A DNA stretch of 6,868 nt from NCBI GenBank assembly GCA_964407525.1, contig CAYOWC010000269.1:1-6868 (forward strand), given 5' to 3'. Position numbers and translations under genes: made by a program. The DNA comes from DUZB01 sp964407525 (GTDB lineage: Bacteria > Desulfobacterota > DSM-4660 > Desulfatiglandales > Desulfatiglandaceae). A model generated the notes under the pieces. The model did not search any database. It saw only the letters and a list, made by a program, of their open reading frames with translations, and was not told the origin of the DNA. Shown one piece after another: positions 1-5,088 of this stretch (position 1 is its first letter; every line of letters starts with the position of its first letter).

Positions 1-48
1 CTCGCATGCTCGCTTACCCGGAGTCTCGCATGCTCGCTTACCTGGACC
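1..48. repeat. Tandem 24-bp direct repeat at left edge (two copies)
   Basis: Two adjacent 24-bp units (1-24 and 25-48) share their first 18 bases exactly (CTCGCATGCTCGCTTACC) and match at 21 of 24 positions overall. The array may continue beyond the left edge, so its true copy number is unknown. Each unit contains the palindrome GCATGC. It runs straight into the hairpin at 46-64. I see no coding or RNA-gene signal; it reads as intergenic repeat DNA. Confidence 0.8.
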
Positions 49-104
49 CCCGCCTCGCGGGGGTGACGGGTCCGTAGATTTTTACGAGACTGTCAAACTT
101 GATG
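46..104. repeat. Strong GC hairpin plus dispersed-repeat-like tail
   Basis: ACCCCCGC (46-53) and GCGGGGGT (57-64) form a perfect 8-bp stem with a 3-nt loop. It is followed by TGACGGG and a tail containing TTTTTACGAGACTGTCAA. A GC-rich hairpin, then TGACGGG, then a TTTTTACGA-type tail resembles a family of dispersed intergenic repeats that I recall from Desulfobacterota genomes; this is memory, not a search. It lies 217 bp beyond the czcA stop codon. It could act as a transcript 3' end or block to exonucleases, but on the czcA-sense strand no T-run follows the stem, so a Rho-independent terminator is not supported. Confidence 0.6.
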
Positions 105-109
105 GTCCC

Positions 110-129
110 TTCAGAAGTTTACGTCTGAA
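110..129. repeat. Small hairpin in the czcA downstream region
   Basis: TTCAGA (110-115) and TCTGAA (124-129) form a perfect 6-bp inverted repeat with an 8-nt loop. On the plus strand it is followed by TATTTT, so it could be a weak terminator for a gene entering from the left. The stem has only two G:C pairs, so this is a low-confidence structural note. Confidence 0.3.
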
Positions 130-167
130 TATTTTAAACTCTCCCTATCAAAACACGGGATAGATGA

Positions 168-204
168 AGTGTAAACTATTTTTTGGGTTTAATGAAGGAT
201 CTTA
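168..204 (+). repeat. Inverted second copy of the czcA leader
   Basis: Read on the plus strand, this segment matches the minus-strand sequence just upstream of czcA (3404-3441). The first 11 bases (AGTGTAAACTA) are identical, and about 28 of 37 positions match with one gap, ending in the same AAGGAT Shine-Dalgarno block. The two copies face each other across czcA. Similarity stops abruptly at AGTGTAAACTA on the outside and after AAGGAT on the inside. Here the segment leads to an ATG at 205. It is either a duplicated leader or one arm of an inverted repeat that brackets czcA. Confidence 0.5.
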
Positions 205-264
205 ATGCCACAATTGGAATCCGTTCAGTTGCGTAAATTGATAACAGATATGTATGGTGAATAA
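205..264 (+). CDS. Possible 19-residue small ORF behind a czcA-like leader
   Basis: ATG at 205 opens a short frame (MPQLESVQLR-KLITDMYGE) ending in TAA at 262-264. An AAGGA Shine-Dalgarno match lies at 195-199 with 5-nt spacing, which is good for translation. The peptide is hydrophilic, with no membrane segment, cysteine or His cluster, and I do not recognise it. The frame runs convergently towards the czcA 3' end and stops 16 bp short of it. It could be a real small protein, a vestige of a gene once behind this leader and since deleted, or chance. The leader copy and ribosome site are its only support. Confidence 0.2.
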   Translation: MPQLESVQLRKLITDMYGE

Positions 265-280
265 GATTCTCTGTCAATCT

Positions 281-3200
281 TCAGCGTGTTTCCGCTTTGT
301 CGGGTGAGGAAGTCGTTCTCAGTTTTTCAACCCATTCATACACTGCGGGAATCACGAACAGGGTGAGGAGAGTGGATGTTGCAAGGCCAAAAACTACAAC
401 GATGGCCAGGGGCCTTTGCACCTCGGACCCGATCCCTTTGGAAAGGAGGAGAGGGAGGAGTCCCAGGATCGTCGTGGTTGCGGTCATTAGAACCGGCCTA
501 AGTCGCAACAAGCTCCCTTCAATGATGCATTCGGTAAGTGCAGTTCCTTTATCTCGAAGCCGGTTCATGTAGCTGACAAGAACCACTCCATTTTGGACGG
601 CAATTCCAAAAAGCGCGATAAATCCCACGGAGGCTGGAACGGAAAGGTATTCTCCGGTGAGAAGGAGCCCGAATATGCCGCCCACCAGGGCGAGGGGAAC
701 ATTGGTTATAATGATCAGCGCGTGTCGAACCGTACCAAAAGAGATCCACAGCATGAGAAAAACCAGGGCAATAACGATGGGCACAATAATGAACAGCCGC
801 GTCATGGCACGCTGCTGGTTCTCAAATTGTCCGCCGTATTCTATCCAGTAACCGGGGGGCAGGGTTACCTCCTCTTGTATTTTTTTCTGGATATCTGAAA
901 CGACACTTCCCAGATCTCTCCCCCGAACATTTCCCTGGACTACCCACCGGCGCTGGTTTTTTTCTCTGTTGATCTGGATAGGCCCTGTGACAAATGTCAC
1001 CTCTGCCACCTGAGACAGGGGAATGGCCGTACCATCGGTGGTATTGATCAACATGTTTTCAATGGCTTCCGGGGAAATTCGGTAGGGTTCCTGGTACCGG
1101 ATATGTATTCCGAAACGGCGGGTATTCAGATAGAGGTTATCGATGGTTTCGCCGCCGATGGCCAGTTCCACCATTTTCAGGATTTCATTGACCGTAACGC
1201 CAAATCTTGCGCAGGCAGGACGATCAACGATAATCTGGACCTGGGGTTGTCCGAAGCTCTGCTCCACGGATAGGTCCACCAGACCCGGGACTTCCTTCAA
1301 TACTGCTCCGATCTCTTCTGCCTTTTTTCTGAGAATGCCAAGATCTTCACCAAACAGTTTGACTGCTATCTGTGCCTTAATCCCTGAGAGGAGTTCATCA
1401 AAGGCATTTTGAACAGGCTGGGTGAAATTTACCTGAACGCCGGGGTAAGAAGAGAGTTCTTTGCGCAACACTCCCACGAGTTCCTGTTTGTTCTTGAAAG
1501 TACTCTCATCACTGAACGGTTTGAGTTCCGCATGGATTTCGGCATAGTTGACAGGGTGGGGGTGGCTTCCTGCTTCCGGTCGTCCGATGCGGGAGATGGT
1601 TTCCGCCACCTGGTCATGCTTCATGATTTCCTTTTCCAGCTTCATGACGGTTTCTGTGGCCTTTTCCAGCGAGATGGAAGGTGCCATGGTTACCCCCACA
1701 AGGATAGTCCCTTCTTCGAGAGTGGGAATGAACTCGGTTCCGATCGTGGGGAGTATCCACAGACTTGCTGCAAAAGCGCCTGCCGCAATAAAAAGGACAA
1801 TCCCTTTCTGCTTTAACGATCGGATAAGAAAATATCGGTAAATAGCCTTCCCTTTTCTCATGAGCCACATTTCCTGCTTTCCTCCCTGTTTGAGGAGGAA
1901 AGAAGACAGGACAGGGGCCACAATCAGGGCAGAGAGGATCGAGCCGAAAAGGGCCAGGCAGATGGTGGACGCAAGGGGCGAAAACATTTTCCCTTCCACC
2001 CCTTCCAAGGCAAATATGGGGAGAAAAACAACGATAATAATGAAGATGGAAAAGAGGATCGGCCGATTTACCTCTTGGGCTGCGTCCAGAATGATGGAGG
2101 TCTTGTCTTCTGCAGTGTCGCCACTGTTTCTGAGACGGCGAAAGATGTTTTCCACCATCACGATGGCTCCGTCCACCAGCATTCCGATCCCGATTGCTAT
2201 GCCCCCTAAAGACATGAGATTGGCCGAAATCCCCAACAAACGCATCCCGATAATAGCAATCATGGCACAGAGAGGTAAGGAAAGGGCGACAATGAAGGCA
2301 CACCTCAGGTTTCCTAAAAAAACCACCAGAGTCAGCATCACTAACAAAGCCCCCAGCGCCAGGGCTTTTTTCACCGTGGACGTTGCCTGACGAACCAGTT
2401 CAGCCTGTTCATAATAAGGAACCAGGGACACGCCATCGGGGAGAGAGGCTTGAACCTCCTTGACTTTTAGATAGAGTTTCTTGATGACTTCTGAGCTGTT
2501 TTCTCCAAATAATTTAAGCACGATTCCGGATACGACTTCTTCCTCTCCATTCCGGGTGACCACGCCCCGGCGGATTGCTTTTCCAAAACCCACCTCGGCT
2601 ACATCCTCGATTCGGATCGGAATCCCCTCCGCCACCTTTATGGGAATGTTTCGGATGTCTTCAAGACTGCCAAGCAGGCCAATACCCCGCACGAGGAGTT
2701 CTTCGGAATTGAGCACCAGGAACTGCCCCCCGGCGTTCCTGTTATTCTGTCTTACGGCACTTGTGAGATCATCAAGGGTGAGATGATATTTGCGCAGGGC
2801 ATAGGGGTTGACGCGAATCTGGTACTGCAGTACATGGCCACCTATGGAGAGAATGTCCGTGACGCCGGGAACGGTTTGCAGTTGGAATTTCACGACCCAG
2901 TCGTTGAGTTCCCTCAGATAGGTGTCCGGGTCTTTCGCGCCTGTATCCACCTCTTCGTCAATGGTGAGATAGTAGATGAAAATCTGCCCCAGCCCGGTAG
3001 ATATGGGCCCCAATATGGGAGGTTCATGCATTTGTGGGAGTTTTGCCATGGTACTTGTGAGTCTTTCGGAGACGAGCTGGCGTGCAAAATAGATATCTAC
3101 ACTATTTTTGAAGTACACGTAAATGACCGCCATTCCGAATGCTGAGGTCGATTTGATCTGTGTCACGCCTGGCAACCCGTTCATGGCCGTTTCGATGGGG

Positions 3201-3400
3201 TATGTGATGAGACGTTCCACCTCCTCGGGCGCCATTCCGTGGGCTTCGGCAAAAACAGGCACCATAATGGGGGATATGTCGGGGAATGCGTCAACCGGCA
3301 TTTTGGTATACAGGTAAGCCCCGAGACCGCAGAGAGCAATCATGCCGATGATGACGATACCTCGAGCATGAACGCAAATTTCAACAAGTCTATTGATCAT
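281..3400 (-). CDS. czcA: CzcA/CusA-type heavy-metal RND efflux pump
   Basis: This is the inner-membrane, proton-driven pump of a tripartite metal exporter, expected to act as a trimer moving metal from periplasm or cytoplasm towards the outer-membrane channel. At 1039 residues it is full length for the family (about 1030-1070). Visible order: first membrane helix (about 14-33), a large periplasmic loop, helices 2-6 (about 349-505), helix 7 (about 535-555), a second periplasmic loop opening with the family GTEFIPTLEEG motif (554-564), then the last helices to about 1025. Helix 4 carries VDGAIVMVEN with the proton-relay acids D410 and E417. Hand alignment to E. coli CusA puts G569, Y619 and E669 where CusA has its three metal-binding methionines, so Cu(I)/Ag(I) transport is not supported; Zn, Co, Cd or Ni is more likely. 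H613 and H615 sit beside Y619. The start is ATG at 3400 with AAGGA 8 nt upstream. It is separated from czcB by 374 bp. Family call is firm, ion specificity is not. Confidence 0.96.
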   Translation of the reverse strand: MINRLVEICVHARGIVIIGMIALCGLGAYLYTKMPVDAFPDISPIMVPVFAEAHGMAPEEVERLITYPIETAMNGLPGVTQIKSTSAFGMAVIYVYFKNSVDIYFARQLVSERLTSTMAKLPQMHEPPILGPISTGLGQIFIYYLTIDEEVDTGAKDPDTYLRELNDWVVKFQLQTVPGVTDILSIGGHVLQYQIRVNPYALRKYHLTLDDLTSAVRQNNRNAGGQFLVLNSEELLVRGIGLLGSLEDIRNIPIKVAEGIPIRIEDVAEVGFGKAIRRGVVTRNGEEEVVSGIVLKLFGENSSEVIKKLYLKVKEVQASLPDGVSLVPYYEQAELVRQATSTVKKALALGALLVMLTLVVFLGNLRCAFIVALSLPLCAMIAIIGMRLLGISANLMSLGGIAIGIGMLVDGAIVMVENIFRRLRNSGDTAEDKTSIILDAAQEVNRPILFSIFIIIVVFLPIFALEGVEGKMFSPLASTICLALFGSILSALIVAPVLSSFLLKQGGKQEMWLMRKGKAIYRYFLIRSLKQKGIVLFIAAGAFAASLWILPTIGTEFIPTLEEGTILVGVTMAPSISLEKATETVMKLEKEIMKHDQVAETISRIGRPEAGSHPHPVNYAEIHAELKPFSDESTFKNKQELVGVLRKELSSYPGVQVNFTQPVQNAFDELLSGIKAQIAVKLFGEDLGILRKKAEEIGAVLKEVPGLVDLSVEQSFGQPQVQIIVDRPACARFGVTVNEILKMVELAIGGETIDNLYLNTRRFGIHIRYQEPYRISPEAIENMLINTTDGTAIPLSQVAEVTFVTGPIQINREKNQRRWVVQGNVRGRDLGSVVSDIQKKIQEEVTLPPGYWIEYGGQFENQQRAMTRLFIIVPIVIALVFLMLWISFGTVRHALIIITNVPLALVGGIFGLLLTGEYLSVPASVGFIALFGIAVQNGVVLVSYMNRLRDKGTALTECIIEGSLLRLRPVLMTATTTILGLLPLLLSKGIGSEVQRPLAIVVVFGLATSTLLTLFVIPAVYEWVEKLRTTSSPDKAETR

Positions 3401-3441
3401 AATTGGTATCCTTACATTGAAGCCGGAAAGTAGTTTACACT
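3401..3441 (-). repeat. czcA leader, partner of the inverted copy at 168-204
   Basis: Read on the minus strand from 3441, this segment begins AGTGTAAACTA and carries the czcA AAGGA site before the ATG. It matches 168-204 in inverted orientation at about 28 of 37 positions. No target-site duplication is visible outside either copy. Confidence 0.5.
3409..3413 (-). promoter_or_regulatory. Shine-Dalgarno site of czcA
   Basis: AAGGA on the minus strand lies 8 nt before the ATG at 3398-3400. It fixes the czcA start and shows that czcA is initiated independently of czcB, 374 bp upstream. It falls within the segment duplicated in inverted form at 168-204. Confidence 0.75.
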
Positions 3442-3461
3442 GCTGATTACAAACATTGGCT

Positions 3462-3504
3462 GCCCCGGTTAAATACGCTGCGCTGTCCTTCGGAATTAAA
3501 CTGG
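3462..3504. repeat. Palindromic intergenic repeat, copy 1
   Basis: The 26 bases at 3462-3487 (GCCCCGGTTAAATACG then CTGCGCTGTC) recur at 6764-6789 with one mismatch. The left arm CCGGTTAAAT (3465-3474) pairs with ATTAAACTGG (3495-3504) at 9 of 10 positions counting one G:U pair, so the unit can fold into a hairpin. It looks like a REP-type dispersed element. In the intercistronic RNA it could affect stability or translation between czcB and czcA, which is inference. Confidence 0.7.
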
Positions 3505-3511
3505 ATAAACA

Positions 3512-3641
3512 AAAAGGCGCAAAAAACGCAAAAAGATCTACATCTTAATATGGTAAAACTTATCCGTTGCAGATTAGATCGTTTAAAATTGGTTTAATGC
3601 TATATTGTTGACTAGGGCAAATTCGTATTCTTGCGCCTTTT
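3512..3641. repeat. 130-bp AT-rich segment bracketed by inverted repeats
   Basis: AAAAGGCGCAA (3512-3522) and TTGCGCCTTTT (3631-3641) are perfect 11-bp inverted repeats 108 bp apart. Looser similarity widens both ends: the segments 3517-3535 and 3636-3654 are inverted matches at 14 of 19 positions. The core is AT-rich and has no ORF. It could be a small nonautonomous element or two inverted copies of a G-C-G/T-run repeat. No flanking target duplication is visible, so mobility is not shown. A related string, GACGCAAAGAACGC, occurs near 6752-6765. Confidence 0.55.
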
Positions 3642-3666
3642 GTGCTTTTTTGCGGCTATTTTCTTT

Positions 3667-3688
3667 TTCCTACGCTCCTGTGTAGGAA
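3667..3688. repeat. Hairpin with 7-bp perfect stem
   Basis: TTCCTAC (3667-3673) and GTAGGAA (3682-3688) pair perfectly around an 8-nt loop, next to the palindrome CGTATACG (3689-3696). On the czc-sense strand the stem is followed by A-rich, not T-rich, sequence, so it is not an intrinsic terminator. It may be a processing or stability element in the czcB-czcA transcript. Confidence 0.5.
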
Positions 3689-3714
3689 CGTATACGATAT
3701 GGATTTCCATTCAG

Positions 3715-3763
3715 TAATTGCTTACTGCCTACTGCCTACTGTTTACCGCCTGCTGCTTACTGC
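3715..3763. repeat. Heptanucleotide tandem array (7 units)
   Basis: Seven consecutive 7-bp units in perfect phase with consensus YTACTGC: TAATTGC, TTACTGC, CTACTGC, CTACTGT, TTACCGC, CTGCTGC and TTACTGC. A further degenerate unit follows at 3764-3770. The array ends 4 bp before the czcB stop codon. It resembles the short tandemly repeated heptamers described in cyanobacterial genomes, by type and not by proven relation. Copy number may vary between strains. Confidence 0.8.
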
Positions 3764-3774
3764 CTTACCAACGC

Positions 3775-5088
3775 CTAGTGTCCGTGCCCGGCATGGGCCC
3801 CCATATCACGCGTCATCATCACCGACTTCAGTTCAAAACCTCCTTTTGCGGCATATTTTTCACCTGCAGAAAGTCCTGAGAGAATCTCAACGTTTGACCC
3901 GGCTGTCCGGCCGACGGTCACATGCTTCGGTTCGTAACCCCCTTTGACCTCGACAAACACGACACTTTCGTTCTCCAGACGCTGAATGGCCTCTTTTGGA
4001 ACCACCAATGGAAGTTGTATTTCACCCACAAATATCCGGGCCTTCACAAAAAGACCCGGCCGCCACCGCCGGTCTGGATTCGGGAGCACGACCCGTGCCA
4101 GGGAGGTTCGCGTTTTTTTGTCCGCCATGGGTGACACATAAGAAATTTTCCCTTCAGCATCCGGCGTACCGAACCCGAGGGATATAAGTGTTTTCTGTCC
4201 TGTTTTTATGGAGACAAGATCCTTTTGAGGAACACTCAAATCGACCCAGACGTGGTTGAGGTCTGCAATGGTAAATATCGCCGTATCATCGCTCAATTTT
4301 TCACCCAGGGTGATATGTTTTTGGACCACAGTTCCGTCTATGGGAGCCGTGATCACATAACGGGTGAGGCTTTTGTCCGGATGCTTTTTCAAATCATTAA
4401 TAGACGTTTTTGACAAGCCCAAAAAGAGTAGTTTCTGTACGGCGGATCGATGTGCTATTTTAGCTTCTGCGAGGCTGTTTCCAGCATCTAGGTATTCCTG
4501 CTTGGCGTTTATTTTTTTTTGCCAGAGCTGTTTTTCACGGATGAAGGTCGTTTGTGTCAGTGAAACTCTTTCCGATGCAGCTAAGTATGCCGATTTTGCA
4601 TCGGCAAGTTCTCGACTTTCAATAATCGCCATTACCTCCCCACGGTGAACGGTATCCCCCAGTTTTTTTCTCACTTCCCGGACCACTCCCGGCAGAAGCG
4701 GTACGATATGAGCCAGACGATCCGCATCCAGGACAATTTCTCCGGGAAGATCGATCTCTACTGAGAGTTTTCCAGGCCCGGCCGTGCCAAGCTGGATATC
4801 GAGCTTCATTCTCTGAAGATCATCAATTTTGACGACCTCCTCTGAGGCGTGTTCGCCGGATTGTTCTTTGTCTTCGTTGTGAGCCTCTGCTATTTCCCGC
4901 CCATGTTGCTCACGGTTATGCTCATCATGTTCACCCTGTTCGTCATGTTCGTCATGTATTTCGGATTCAGCGTGTTTTTGAACAACGACGAGCTTATACT
5001 CTCCGAAGCGCAAAAACCCTAAGCCCCCGAGGAGCAGCAAAACTAAAAAGCTTGAAATGAAAATGGTTTTTCCTTTTCCTTCTTTCAC
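3775..5088 (-). CDS. czcB: CzcB-type periplasmic adaptor, His-rich
   Basis: This is the membrane-fusion (HlyD-like) adaptor that joins the CzcA pump to the CzcC channel in the periplasm. The 437 residues show an N-terminal membrane anchor (about 8-28), a His/acidic spacer (39-80, with eight His: 39, 45, 48, 54, 57, 62, 70, 80), the first half of the barrel-sandwich domain (about 125-160, PGVVREVRKKLGDTVHRGE), a coiled-coil hairpin (about 160-230), the second half (about 245-275, containing APIDGTV at 248-254), a beta-barrel beginning near ADLNHVWV (275-282) and the RPG turn (343-345). The C-terminal tail ends GAHAGHGH, with H432, H435 and H437. Both His segments are likely metal-binding, as in other CzcB proteins. 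The start is GTG at 5088, overlapping the czcC stop as GTGA, with GGAGG 6 nt upstream, so translation is coupled to czcC. A run of nine A lies within codons 190-193. There is no lipobox cysteine. Confidence 0.95.
   Translation of the reverse strand: MKEGKGKTIFISSFLVLLLLGGLGFLRFGEYKLVVVQKHAESEIHDEHDEQGEHDEHNREQHGREIAEAHNEDKEQSGEHASEEVVKIDDLQRMKLDIQLGTAGPGKLSVEIDLPGEIVLDADRLAHIVPLLPGVVREVRKKLGDTVHRGEVMAIIESRELADAKSAYLAASERVSLTQTTFIREKQLWQKKINAKQEYLDAGNSLAEAKIAHRSAVQKLLFLGLSKTSINDLKKHPDKSLTRYVITAPIDGTVVQKHITLGEKLSDDTAIFTIADLNHVWVDLSVPQKDLVSIKTGQKTLISLGFGTPDAEGKISYVSPMADKKTRTSLARVVLPNPDRRWRPGLFVKARIFVGEIQLPLVVPKEAIQRLENESVVFVEVKGGYEPKHVTVGRTAGSNVEILSGLSAGEKYAAKGGFELKSVMMTRDMGAHAGHGH
4938..4955 (-). 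repeat. 9-bp tandem repeat encoding Asp-Glu-His units in czcB
   Basis: GTTCGTCAT occurs twice in tandem (4938-4946 and 4947-4955), encoding H-D-E steps in the His-rich spacer, and degenerate units flank it (for example around 4926-4934). Because the unit is 9 bp, gain or loss keeps the frame and changes the number of metal-binding residues. Confidence 0.7.

Larger units (their letters stand above)
3401..3774. other. 374-bp noncoding, repeat-built gap between czcB and czcA
   Basis: No gene is supported here on either strand. From the czcB end to czcA the gap holds a heptamer array (3715-3763), a hairpin (3667-3688), an AT-rich stretch bracketed by inverted repeats (3512-3641), a hairpin element shared with the right end of the window (3462-3504) and the czcA leader (3401-3441). 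No hairpin is followed by a T-run in the czc direction, so I see no intrinsic terminator. No convincing -35/-10 pair is visible either; the best minus-strand match, TTGCCC-N17-TTAAAC around 3590-3620, is weak. czcA may be reached by read-through or by an unseen promoter. Confidence 0.75.

Noticed and set aside
46..64. Rho-independent terminator for czcA
   Set aside because: The stem is strong, but on the minus strand it is followed by CCAGGTAAGCG with no T-run, so the canonical pattern is missing.
1614..2303. 229-codon open frame on the minus strand, overlapping czcA in another frame
   Set aside because: It lies wholly inside czcA, has biased composition with no domain and is a shadow of the real reading frame.
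1860..2390. 176-codon plus-strand open frame antisense to czcA
   Set aside because: Met/Arg/Lys/Ser-rich low-complexity translation opposite membrane-helix codons; no ribosome site or family resemblance.
281..3400. Cu(I)/Ag(I)-specific CusA pump
   Set aside because: None of the three diagnostic methionines is present by hand alignment, though helix 4 is CusA-like; kept as the general heavy-metal RND call.
168..3441. Composite transposon carrying czcA
   Set aside because: No transposase and no target-site duplication next to either inverted copy; only the inverted similarity is supported.
3642..3947. Plus-strand 101-codon frame across the heptamer array and the czcB 3' end
   Set aside because: Its translation is mostly tandem-repeat sequence and antisense of czcB; no coding support.
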